DNA of 5,317 bases from Candidatus Avelusimicrobium alvi (GCA_002329395.1 DCTQ01000056.1:3688-9004), one strand, 5' to 3'; shown: positions 1-5,317, counted from the first letter of the stretch. Notes: generated by a model from the sequence alone, not told the origin. Translations and numbers: made by a program.

Positions 1-126
1 GCTGGTTAAATTTAAAAAATCTTTTTTCGCCCACACCAGTTTAGCGTAGGCAACCAGGGTTTCCGCCTGCCGTTCGCTTAGCGGCAGGTTTAAAGACGCC
101 GCATAATCAGTGAGCCGCTTTGGCAT
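1..126 (-). CDS. rsmG: 16S rRNA (guanine-N7)-methyltransferase RsmG (GidB), N-terminal 42 codons only
   Basis: This is the 5' part of a gene that runs off the left edge; the 42 visible codons are all open. The peptide starts MPKRLTDYAASLNLPL and continues to a segment reading YAKLVWAKKDFLNLTS. That matches the conserved helix-plus-NLTS signature at the start of RsmG proteins (typically LLxKWNKxxNLTS). RsmG is a cytoplasmic, SAM-dependent methyltransferase that makes m7G in the 530 loop of 16S rRNA. The SAM-binding domain lies outside the window, so catalytic integrity cannot be judged. The start is supported by a GGAGG site 7 nt upstream, inside the end of mnmG. The ATG lies 20 nt inside mnmG in another frame, so the two genes are probably co-transcribed and translationally coupled. 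Position directly after mnmG is the usual place for this gene. Identity rests on a short N-terminal match plus context. Confidence 0.86.
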   Translation of the reverse strand, partial: MPKRLTDYAASLNLPLSERQAETLVAYAKLVWAKKDFLNLTS

Positions 127-1900
127 TTTTAAGCCTCCGGAAGCGTTCAATGTGTACGGCCAGGAGCTGCAGGTCGGCGGGCGTTACGCCCGGAATCCGC
201 CCCGCCTGCCCCAGCGTCTGCGGCTTGACTTCCGCCAGTTTCTGCGCGCTTTCAAACAACAGCCCGCGCACGGAAGAAGGGTCAAACCCTTCGGGTATTT
301 TGACGGCGTCCAGCTCCGCCAGTTTTTCGGCGTCTTTTTTGTTGCGCTCGTAATACCCGGCGTATTTGTGGTGAATGTCCGCGTGCGCACGCGCTTTTTC
401 CGGCGTCCACGGGAACAGGTCCGCTTCGTTTTCGTCCGCGGCGGCGGACGGACTCGCAATCAGCCGCTCGCAGAGGGCGCGGTATTTTTCAAAAGGAGCT
501 TTGTATTTTTCGTCCAGCAGGCCCAGTTTAAAGCCGTGCGGGGCAAGGCGCAGGTCCGCATTGTCGTTACGCAGTAAAATGCGGTATTCGGCGCGGGAAG
601 TGAACATCCGGTACGGTTCATTGACGCCTTTGTTAATCAAATCATCAATCAGCACGCCGATGTACGCTTCGTCGCGGCGGAGGACAAAAGGCTCTTTGCC
701 CTGCGTTTTGAGCGCGGCGTTTACGCCCGCAATCAACCCCTGGCCGCCGGCTTCTTCGTAGCCTGTCGTGCCGTTAATCTGTCCCGCCATAAACAGGCCG
801 GGAATTAATTTGCTTTCCAAAGACGGATACAAATCGCGCGGGTCGGAAAAATCGTATTCAATGGCGTAGCCCGGGCGCGTGATGGAAGCGTTTTCCATTC
901 CCGGCACGGATTTAATAAGCGCGCGCTGTACTTCTTCGGGCATGCTGGTGGAGAAACCTTGGATATAGTATTCCTCGGTATGAAAGCCTTCCGGCTCCAG
1001 AAAAAGCGGGTGGCTGGTAACGTCCGGAAATTTTTTGATTTTGTCTTCCACCGACGGGCAATAACGCGGCCCCAGGCTGTGGATATTGCCGCTGTACATG
1101 GCCGAACGCCGGAAATTTTCGCGCAGGATTTTATCCGTTTCCAGCGTGGTGCGGGTGATGTAACAGCTTAAAAAACGCCGTTTGGACTGTTCCTTTACGT
1201 CCGTAAAGTGCGACATGGGCTGAAGCGGATTGTCGGACGGCTGGAGGCGGAATTTGGAATAATCCAGCCCCCGCGCGTTAATGCGCATGGGCGTGCCCGT
1301 TTTAAAACGCAGAATATGAAGCTTTAAATCGTCCCGCAGGTTTTTTGCCAGCGCGTCAGACGGCATATCGTTATACCGGCCGCCGCGGAACATATCCGTG
1401 CCGATGTGAATGGTGCCCGCCAGGAAAGTGCCCGTCGTCAGCACGACGGTTTTGGCGCGGTAGAAGGTGCCGCGAAGCGTAAGCACGCCGTCGGCGGCGC
1501 TGTCCGACACCGAGATTTTGACGGCTTCATCCTGCATCACGTCCAAGTTGGGCTGTAATTCAAGAAAATGTTTAAAGGTAAACTGGTAGATTTTTTTGTC
1601 GCACTGCACGCGCGGGGAATGCACGGCCGGGCCTTTGCCGGTGTTAAGCATATGGTAATGCACGGCGGCGTGATCCGTTACGCGGCCCATGGCTCCGCCC
1701 AGCGCGTCAATTTCGCGCACAATCTGCCCTTTGGCGATACCGCCGATGGAGGGATTGCACGACATTTGCGCCACCGTATCCAGGCTTTGGGTGATGAGCA
1801 GCGTTTTGGCGCCCAGCTTGGCGGACGCCAGCGCGGCTTCACAGCCCGCGTGGCCGCCGCCGATAACGATGACATCGTATTTTTCTTCGCAAACAAACAT
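107..1900 (-). CDS. mnmG: tRNA uridine-5-carboxymethylaminomethyl modification enzyme MnmG (GidA)
   Basis: MnmG is the FAD-dependent partner of MnmE. The complex uses methylenetetrahydrofolate, with glycine or ammonium, to install (carboxymethyl)aminomethyl at C5 of wobble U34 in certain cytoplasmic tRNAs. The 597-residue protein shows the N-terminal dinucleotide-binding motif GGGHAG (14-19) and MSCNPSIGG, with Cys48 equivalent to the catalytic cysteine near position 47 in E. coli. The first family signature, GPRYCPSVEDKIKKF (277-291), carries the second conserved cysteine, Cys281. The second signature spans 372-395 (AGQINGTTGYEEAGGQG, then an LIAGVNA-type end). RMFTSRAEYR (431-440) and the C-terminal helical region with KYAGYYERN (512-520), which contacts MnmE and tRNA in the family, are also present. 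The protein is about 30 residues shorter than E. coli MnmG, with no core motif missing. The ATG directly follows the mnmE stop codon, and a GGGG run 6 nt upstream is the likely, modest, ribosome site. The 3' end overlaps rsmG by 20 nt. Confidence 0.97.
   Translation of the reverse strand: MFVCEEKYDVIVIGGGHAGCEAALASAKLGAKTLLITQSLDTVAQMSCNPSIGGIAKGQIVREIDALGGAMGRVTDHAAVHYHMLNTGKGPAVHSPRVQCDKKIYQFTFKHFLELQPNLDVMQDEAVKISVSDSAADGVLTLRGTFYRAKTVVLTTGTFLAGTIHIGTDMFRGGRYNDMPSDALAKNLRDDLKLHILRFKTGTPMRINARGLDYSKFRLQPSDNPLQPMSHFTDVKEQSKRRFLSCYITRTTLETDKILRENFRRSAMYSGNIHSLGPRYCPSVEDKIKKFPDVTSHPLFLEPEGFHTEEYYIQGFSTSMPEEVQRALIKSVPGMENASITRPGYAIEYDFSDPRDLYPSLESKLIPGLFMAGQINGTTGYEEAGGQGLIAGVNAALKTQGKEPFVLRRDEAYIGVLIDDLINKGVNEPYRMFTSRAEYRILLRNDNADLRLAPHGFKLGLLDEKYKAPFEKYRALCERLIASPSAAADENEADLFPWTPEKARAHADIHHKYAGYYERNKKDAEKLAELDAVKIPEGFDPSSVRGLLFESAQKLAEVKPQTLGQAGRIPGVTPADLQLLAVHIERFRRLKNAKAAH
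134..138 (-). promoter_or_regulatory. Shine-Dalgarno site for rsmG
   Basis: The minus strand reads GGAGG followed by 7 nt (CTTAAAA) and then ATG. This is a near-ideal ribosome binding site. It lies within the last codons of mnmG and fixes the rsmG start. It also shows that this organism uses SD-led initiation for internal operon genes. Confidence 0.8.
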
Positions 1901-3250
1901 TTATTTCCCCATGCAGAACTTGGAAAAAATAATCCCGAGTACGTCGTCAGGCGTTACTTCTCCGATTAAATCTTGCAAATAAGTAAGCGCGCCGCGCAGA
2001 TGCTCGGCGTAAATTTCGCCCCCGGCCTGTGCATTCAGGCGGATAAGCGCGCTTTCCAGCTCCGTCTGCGCGCGCAGGAGCGCTTCGTAATGGCGCAGGT
2101 TGGAAATCATCAGTCCGTCCGCCGTCTGCGCCTCGGTTACGTCTGCGGTAACGGACGCTTTAAGCTTTTCTAACCCTTCCCCCGTTTTGCACGATACGGC
2201 AATCACTTCGTATTCGGCCGCGTCTTGGGGCAGGCAGTCCCTGCGCCCCAGGTCCGTCTTGTTAAGCACGATAAGCGTGCGCTTGTTTTGCCGGCGGATG
2301 TCCGCCCACAGTTCCCGCTCTTCGGGCGTCAGCGCGCGCGAGGCGTCCAGCACCAGCAAAATTAAATCCGCGCTTTCCATGGCGCGCATACTGCGGCGCA
2401 TACCTTCTTTTTCGGCCGGGTCCAGCGCGTGTTCGCGGATGCCTGCGGTGTCGGTCAGCACGATTTTCTGGCCGTTTATTTCCAGGGTTTCTTCCACCGT
2501 GTCGCGCGTGGTGCCGCTGACGTCGGACACAATCGCGCGGTCAAACCCCACCAGCGCATTTAATAAGCTGGATTTGCCGCTGTTGGGCGCGCCCACGATG
2601 GCGGTTTTGAGGCCGTCTTTAATATATTTGCCGACGGAAAAAGTATCCGCCAGCGCCTTAATGCTTTTAAGCGCGGCGTTGATTTCCGTCTGCACAAAAT
2701 CATCCGAAAGGGGCGCCATTTCTTCGTCCACATCGTCTAAGCGCACTTCAATTTGCGCCAAGAGCTCGGACAGGCGTTTCTTGAGTTCCTCCAGCCGCCC
2801 GGACAGTTTCCCGTCCAGCGAATCCATGGCCAGCTTGTGCGCGGCCTTGTTGCCGGAAGAAATTAAATCGCACAGCCCCTGCGCTTCCACTAAATCCATC
2901 TTGCCGTTTAAAAACGCGCGCTGGGAAAATTCCCCCCTCCTGGCGGGCGTTGCGCCCAAAGCGCATAAAAGCTCCAACAGCCGCCCTTTGATATAGGGCG
3001 AAGCGTGGACGGCAAACTCCACCACGTCTTCCCCGGTAAAGGAATGCGGGGCTTTAAAATAGGTCACCAGGGCTTTATCCAGCACGTCCGCCCCGTCGTA
3101 AAGGGTGCAAAGCGTCTGCCGGCGCGGCTGTAAGGCGGCGTTTTGGCGGGTAAGCTCCCCCAAAATTGCCAAAGCCGACGGCCCGGACAGCCGCACCAAA
3201 GCGACCGCCCCGCCCGTTCCCGTAGCCAACGCGCAGATGGTATGTTGCAT
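1901..3250 (-). CDS. mnmE: tRNA modification GTPase MnmE (TrmE)
   Basis: MnmE is the GTPase and folate-binding half of the MnmE-MnmG complex that modifies tRNA wobble uridine 34. The 449-residue length is normal. Domains in order: N-terminal folate-binding/dimerisation domain (about 1-118), starting TICALATGTGGAVALVRLSG and including FTGEDVVE (71-78); helical domain with RRGEFSQRAFLNGKMDLVEA (104-123); a G domain inserted between two helical parts; and the C-terminal helices. G-domain motifs are complete: P-loop GAPNSGKSS (220-228), GTTRD (246-250), DTAG (267-270), NKTD (330-333) and SCKTG (353-357). The protein ends in FCMGK (445-449), the family's invariant C-terminal FCxGK with catalytic-site Cys446. 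One oddity is HAS at 82-84, where most relatives have HGG or HGS. It is the first gene of the minus-strand operon and its stop codon abuts the mnmG start. No SD lies before its ATG; a -10-like box sits 6 bp upstream, so the transcript may be leaderless. Confidence 0.97.
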   Translation of the reverse strand: MQHTICALATGTGGAVALVRLSGPSALAILGELTRQNAALQPRRQTLCTLYDGADVLDKALVTYFKAPHSFTGEDVVEFAVHASPYIKGRLLELLCALGATPARRGEFSQRAFLNGKMDLVEAQGLCDLISSGNKAAHKLAMDSLDGKLSGRLEELKKRLSELLAQIEVRLDDVDEEMAPLSDDFVQTEINAALKSIKALADTFSVGKYIKDGLKTAIVGAPNSGKSSLLNALVGFDRAIVSDVSGTTRDTVEETLEINGQKIVLTDTAGIREHALDPAEKEGMRRSMRAMESADLILLVLDASRALTPEERELWADIRRQNKRTLIVLNKTDLGRRDCLPQDAAEYEVIAVSCKTGEGLEKLKASVTADVTEAQTADGLMISNLRHYEALLRAQTELESALIRLNAQAGGEIYAEHLRGALTYLQDLIGEVTPDDVLGIIFSKFCMGK

Positions 3251-3256
3251 AGGTAT

Positions 3257-3262
3257 ATTTTA
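3257..3262 (-). promoter_or_regulatory. Candidate -10 box for the mnmE-mnmG-rsmG operon
   Basis: The minus strand reads TAAAAT, then ATACCT, then the mnmE ATG. A -10 box here would place transcription initiation at or within a nucleotide or two of the start codon. At the expected 16-18 bp upstream I see only CCAAAA-like sequence, not a good -35. The surrounding segment is A/T-rich, as promoters often are. There is no purine-rich SD between the box and ATG. An overlapping TATACC is a weaker alternative, too close to the ATG. Assignment is by motif and position only. Confidence 0.45.
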
Positions 3263-3348
3263 TCAATTTTTTAAAGCGTTTTTGGGGTGTTTTTTCTCTT
3301 CGGAAGAAGCCCGTTTGTCCGCTCCGCGCAAAAAACCGTAAAATAAGC

Positions 3349-3354
3349 TATACT
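3349..3354 (+). promoter_or_regulatory. Candidate -10 box for the plus-strand three-gene operon
   Basis: TATACT (5 of 6 matches to TATAAT) is followed by CTGGGT and then the ATG at 3361. The expected transcription start 6-8 bp after the box falls at the start codon itself, implying a leaderless or near-leaderless mRNA. GGG at 3357-3359 is only 1 nt from the ATG, too close to work as an SD. No good -35 is visible at 16-18 bp; TTGTCC at 3315-3320 is too far upstream (28 bp spacer). Confidence 0.5.
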
Positions 3355-3360
3355 CTGGGT

Positions 3361-3915
3361 ATGAAAAAACTACTTTTGCTCCTCAGCATTTTATGTGTTT
3401 CGGCGGCTCTGTCCGCCGCGCCCGCCAAAGCGAAAAAAACGGTTAAAAAAGCGCCTGCCAAAAAAGCGGCCGTTTCTGCCGCACCCGTGTTTTCCCTGCC
3501 GCAGGTGCGAAGCGGCACGCAGTGGACCACGCTGGACTATACGGGCACACCTCTTTTAATTGCCGTGGTCAGCTCCGGCTGTATTTACTGCCAAAAAACG
3601 CTGGTACAGCTGGAAGAAGCCCGCAAAGCCTTAAGAGACGTACAGTTTGTAGCCGTATTTACCGACGAAGCTCCTTTAAAACCGCTGGAACTTCTGCGCC
3701 AGTATAATATCCGCACCGATGCGGTGTACGGCGGCGGCGCGCTGGCCGACCAGCTGAATGTGAACGGCGTGCCGATGCTTTTTCTCTACGACGCCAAACA
3801 TCAACTGCTTAAAACGTTTAACGGCTATTCGGACAGCCGCGTAAAAGAACTTAAAAACGCCGCCGGAGATTTGGAGAAAGAAGTGAACGTCATTTCCGTG
3901 GAGGGTAATTCGTGA
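3361..3915 (+). CDS. Exported thioredoxin-fold protein with CIYC active site
   Basis: The 184-residue protein begins with a clear Sec signal peptide: MKK, a Leu-rich hydrophobic stretch (4-17), then small residues. Cleavage is likely around Ala19 or after AKA at 22-24. No lipobox is visible. A basic Lys/Ala/Pro-rich linker follows (about 22-42). The thioredoxin-like domain (about 43-172) has the strand PLLIAVVSS, the redox motif CIYC (74-77) at a helix start, a second strand VQFVAVFTDE (94-103), and GVPMLFLYD (136-144) with the expected cis-proline Pro138. It is best described as TlpA/AhpC-TSA-like. The usual Trp before the first Cys is replaced by SSG, so the precise subfamily and direction (reductase or oxidase) are uncertain. 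It probably acts outside the cytoplasm on protein disulfides; that role is inferred. It is first in an operon and its stop codon overlaps the next gene by 1 nt (TGATG). Confidence 0.85.
   Translation: MKKLLLLLSILCVSAALSAAPAKAKKTVKKAPAKKAAVSAAPVFSLPQVRSGTQWTTLDYTGTPLLIAVVSSGCIYCQKTLVQLEEARKALRDVQFVAVFTDEAPLKPLELLRQYNIRTDAVYGGGALADQLNVNGVPMLFLYDAKHQLLKTFNGYSDSRVKELKNAAGDLEKEVNVISVEGNS
3900..3904 (+). promoter_or_regulatory. Shine-Dalgarno site for the flavoprotein gene
   Basis: GGAGG (extended to GGAGGG) lies in the last codons of the preceding gene. It is 7 nt before a GTG at 3912 and 10 nt before the ATG at 3915. It supports initiation in this spot but does not decide between the two adjacent in-frame starts. 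ATG is preferred here because it is the stronger start codon. Confidence 0.7.
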
Positions 3916-4469
3916 TGAGTAAAAAAATTCTAGTGCTCACAGGCAGTCCCCGCCAGCTGGGCAACAGCGCGCTCCTGGCGGACGCGTTCATCCAGGGCGC
4001 GAAAGCCGCCGGACATACGGCCAAAGTGTTTGAAACGGCGTTTCACCCGATACTGCCCTGCAAAGCCTGCGATAAATGCTGGACTGCCGGAAAACCCTGC
4101 GTGTTTAACGACGGGCTGGACCAGCTGGCCCCGCTGTTGGAAGAAGCCGACGTGCTGGTGTTTTGCACGCCCCTGTACTGGTTTACGATGAGCGCGCAGT
4201 TAAAATCGGCCGTGGATAAATTATATGCGTATATGAAACCGGGCGCGCTTAGAAAATTACACATTAAAGAATGCGTACTGCTGGCCGCCGCCGAAGGCAG
4301 CGAGCCGGACGGCGATTACGACGGCTTAAAAGCCACCTATAAAAGTATTGCGGATTACTTAAAATGGACGGACCGCGGCAGAGTGTTGGCCGCAGGCACC
4401 TGGGACGCGGGAGACATCATCAAAACCGGCAAATTAAAAGAAGCCCAGGAGCTGGGCACGAGCATTTAA
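3915..4469 (+). CDS. Flavodoxin-fold NAD(P)H-dependent oxidoreductase / iron-sulfur flavoprotein-like protein
   Basis: The product has 184 residues from ATG 3915, or 185 from GTG 3912. It begins with strand KKILVLTGSPR and the FMN phosphate-binding loop GSPRQLGNS (10-18), typical of the NADPH-dependent FMN reductase / flavodoxin-2 superfamily. A second flavin-contact segment is FCTPLYWFTMSAQLKSAVDK (83-102). Between them, Cys49, Cys52, Cys55 and Cys62 form C-x2-C-x2-C-x6-C. This fits the compact cysteine motif that binds a [4Fe-4S] cluster in iron-sulfur flavoproteins of the Methanosarcina Isf type. Cluster binding here is inferred; some relatives share similar cysteines without proven clusters. 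No signal peptide, so it should be a cytoplasmic electron carrier or reductase of unknown substrate. It overlaps the upstream thioredoxin-like gene by 1 nt, and the next gene starts 2 nt after its stop, so co-expression is likely. Confidence 0.88.
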   Translation: MSKKILVLTGSPRQLGNSALLADAFIQGAKAAGHTAKVFETAFHPILPCKACDKCWTAGKPCVFNDGLDQLAPLLEEADVLVFCTPLYWFTMSAQLKSAVDKLYAYMKPGALRKLHIKECVLLAAAEGSEPDGDYDGLKATYKSIADYLKWTDRGRVLAAGTWDAGDIIKTGKLKEAQELGTSI

Positions 4470-4471
4470 TT

Positions 4472-5143
4472 ATGCCGGATTCTCCGACGAATTTTGACCG
4501 ACTGCGCCCGCGCGAAGATCAATTAAAAGCTTTTGGCTTTATTCAAGCGGCCCAAGGATATGAATGGCGCGGGATTTTACCCAAAACGCGGCTTGAAATC
4601 ACCGTGCGCGTGGACAAAAACGGGCAGGTGTCCGCCGAATTGAGGGACCCGCAGTCCGGCGGAACATATATTTTGCACCGCGTTGCGGGCGCCAGCGGAA
4701 AATTTGTAGGGCAGGTGCGCCGGGAATACGAGGATATCCTCGCCCGCATAGCCGCTTCTTGCTTTGAAAAAGACGTATTTAAAAGCCGGCAGGCAAAAGA
4801 ACTGATTGCATACGCGCGGGAAAAATACGGCGACGAACTGGAATTTTTGTGGAAGCAGTTTCCGGGAAATGCCGTTCTGCGCCGCAAAGACACCGGCAAA
4901 TGGTATGCGGCCCTCCTGGTGCTTGCGCCGGAAAAGCTGGGGCTTCCCGCTGGCGATTTGGTGAATATTCTGGACGTACGCACCCCGCCGGGCGAAGCGG
5001 AAACGCTGGCGGACGGCAGGCGGTATTTTCCGGGCTATCATATGAATAAAAAACATTGGCTGACGATACTCCTGGACGGGCAAGTCCCCTCCCGGGAAAT
5101 CTTCCGGCATATAGACCAAAGCTATACGCTGGCCGTAAAATAG
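4472..5143 (+). CDS. MmcQ/YjbR family protein with extra N-terminal domain
   Basis: This 223-residue protein has two parts. The C-terminal part (about 105-222) is MmcQ/YjbR-like (DUF419): YGDELEFLWKQFPGNAVLRR (119-138), KWYAALLVL (143-151), GYHMNKKHWLTILLDGQVP (188-206) and the closing IDQSYTL (214-220). The N-terminal part (about 17-100), with a FGFIQAAQGYEWRG-type start, alternating strands and a FVGQVRREYEDIL helix, resembles the companion domain I recall from longer members. The family has a CyaY/frataxin-like or double-wing DNA-binding-like fold and is often labelled DNA-binding, but its biochemical role is not established. The ATG at 4472 was chosen over more upstream codons because those lie inside the preceding gene and add no conserved sequence. 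No SD sits at normal spacing (AGGAG is about 20 nt away), so translation probably depends on ribosomes finishing the flavoprotein gene (TAA, 2 nt, ATG). Last gene of the operon, with a terminator about 50 nt downstream. Confidence 0.88.
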   Translation: MPDSPTNFDRLRPREDQLKAFGFIQAAQGYEWRGILPKTRLEITVRVDKNGQVSAELRDPQSGGTYILHRVAGASGKFVGQVRREYEDILARIAASCFEKDVFKSRQAKELIAYAREKYGDELEFLWKQFPGNAVLRRKDTGKWYAALLVLAPEKLGLPAGDLVNILDVRTPPGEAETLADGRRYFPGYHMNKKHWLTILLDGQVPSREIFRHIDQSYTLAVK

Positions 5144-5195
5144 CCGATTAAACACGCGCCGAATAGCCGAAAAATCATTAAAAGCACATGAAACT

Positions 5196-5220
5196 CCCCG
5201 GGCTTACGCCCGGGGTTTCT
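5196..5220 (+). terminator. Rho-independent terminator of the plus-strand operon
   Basis: CCCCGGGC and GCCCGGGG form a perfect 8-bp G/C stem around a TTAC tetraloop (5196-5215), followed by TTTCTT. The flanking GAAA and TTTC can extend the stem across a 2-nt bulge. The T-tract is interrupted by one C but the stem is very strong. It starts about 50 nt after the last stop codon, as expected for an operon end. Confidence 0.85.
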
Positions 5221-5231
5221 TGTCTAAAGAA

Positions 5232-5254
5232 AACCACCGGCTAGGCCGGTGGTT
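5232..5254 (-). terminator. Perfect 10-bp inverted repeat: minus-strand terminator or mobile-element subterminal hairpin
   Basis: AACCACCGGC and GCCGGTGGTT pair perfectly around a TAG loop. On the plus strand no T-tract follows. On the minus strand the stem runs into TTTTCTTT (5233-5226, partly overlapping the stem foot), which fits an intrinsic terminator for leftward transcription from outside the window. The same kind of hairpin, ahead of a short A/T-rich leader, is also found at the left end of IS200/IS605-type elements, where it is recognised by the transposase and blocks read-through. The hairpin is certain; its role is not. With the terminator at 5196, the two structures would insulate the operon from whatever lies to the right. 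Confidence 0.5.
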
Positions 5255-5297
5255 CAGAGTAGGTTCTACCGGACCCCGAGACAAAAAAACTCCTTTG

Positions 5298-5303
5298 TAT
5301 AAT
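5298..5303 (+). promoter_or_regulatory. Candidate -10 box of a transcription unit beginning at the right edge
   Basis: This is a perfect TATAAT, preceded by A/T-rich sequence after a run of seven A's (5283-5289). Transcription would start near 5310, so the gene it serves lies beyond the window. No convincing -35 is visible: GAGACA at 5278-5283 has only a 14-bp spacer. Like the two boxes at 3257-3262 and 3349-3354, it has a good -10 and poor -35. Confidence 0.4.
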
Positions 5304-5317
5304 AAATTGCCTGTGCC

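Noticed and set aside
2100..2996. Long plus-strand open frame (298 codons) inside mnmE
   Set aside because: It is exactly antisense to a highly conserved, intact mnmE. The translation is Ser/Arg/Leu-rich with no recognisable domain, as expected of a shadow frame in G+C-rich coding DNA.
3301..3320. Weak hairpin TCTT-CGG-AAGA in the divergent intergenic region (arms at 3297-3307)
   Set aside because: A 4-bp stem without T-tract or symmetry around the promoters is too weak to call an operator or terminator.
4364..4471. Upstream extension of the MmcQ/YjbR frame to an ATG at 4364
   Set aside because: This would add 36 residues encoded inside the flavoprotein gene, rich in Gly, Arg and His with no conserved feature. 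ATG 4472, 2 nt after the preceding stop, fits the family start better.
4577..5155. Minus-strand open frame (192 codons) opposite the MmcQ/YjbR gene
   Set aside because: The plus strand has clear family motifs throughout. The minus-strand product matches nothing I know and has no promoter or ribosome site supporting it.
5204..5207. TTAC in the terminator loop as an IS608-type target/left boundary
   Set aside because: Insertion after TTAC would separate the two arms of the terminator, but both arms are intact and contiguous. Any element tip must lie further right.
5188..5244. 18-codon plus-strand reading frame starting ATGAAACTC
   Set aside because: It is formed by the terminator and the second hairpin, has no SD, and lies after the operon's end.
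5204..5317. Minus-strand frame open from the right edge to a TAA at 5206-5204
   Set aside because: Its roughly 37 codons run through both hairpins and resemble no protein I recognise. An open stretch this short is expected by chance.

Overview
The window carries two divergent gene clusters separated by a 110-bp promoter region, plus a 174-bp tail with hairpins. It reads as ordinary bacterial chromosome, moderately G+C-rich by eye, with the standard genetic code and Shine-Dalgarno (SD) sites in front of some genes. The phylum cannot be fixed from this sequence. Canonical sigma70-like -10 boxes and SD sites argue against Bacteroidetes, although the MnmE N-terminus resembles theirs. An anaerobic, gut-type lineage such as Elusimicrobiota is only a low-confidence guess.

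Left half (1-3250, minus strand): mnmE, then mnmG, then the first 42 codons of rsmG, in transcription order. mnmE and mnmG abut with no gap (TAA directly followed by ATG), and rsmG starts 20 nt inside mnmG. MnmE and MnmG together make the (carboxymethyl)aminomethyl modification at wobble uridine 34 of tRNA. RsmG methylates 16S rRNA at the 530-loop guanosine. This is the classic translation-fidelity cluster once called trmE-gidA-gidB.

Middle (3251-3360): each cluster has a -10-like hexamer exactly 6 bp before its first ATG, with no SD and no obvious -35. This suggests leaderless or near-leaderless mRNAs in both directions.

Right half (3361-5143, plus strand): three tightly packed genes. They encode an exported thioredoxin-fold protein with a CIYC site, a flavodoxin-like protein with a four-cysteine motif of the iron-sulfur flavoprotein type, and a two-domain MmcQ/YjbR-family protein. 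The genes overlap by 1 nt or lie 2 nt apart, so they are probably co-transcribed. Two of them look redox-related, but no specific pathway can be assigned.

Tail (5144-5317): an intrinsic terminator closes the right-hand operon. It is followed by a perfect 10-bp inverted repeat and, at the window edge, a consensus TATAAT. This may be the start of a new transcription unit, possibly the left end of an IS200/IS605-type element whose transposase would lie outside the window. I see no tRNA, rRNA, CRISPR array or complete mobile element.
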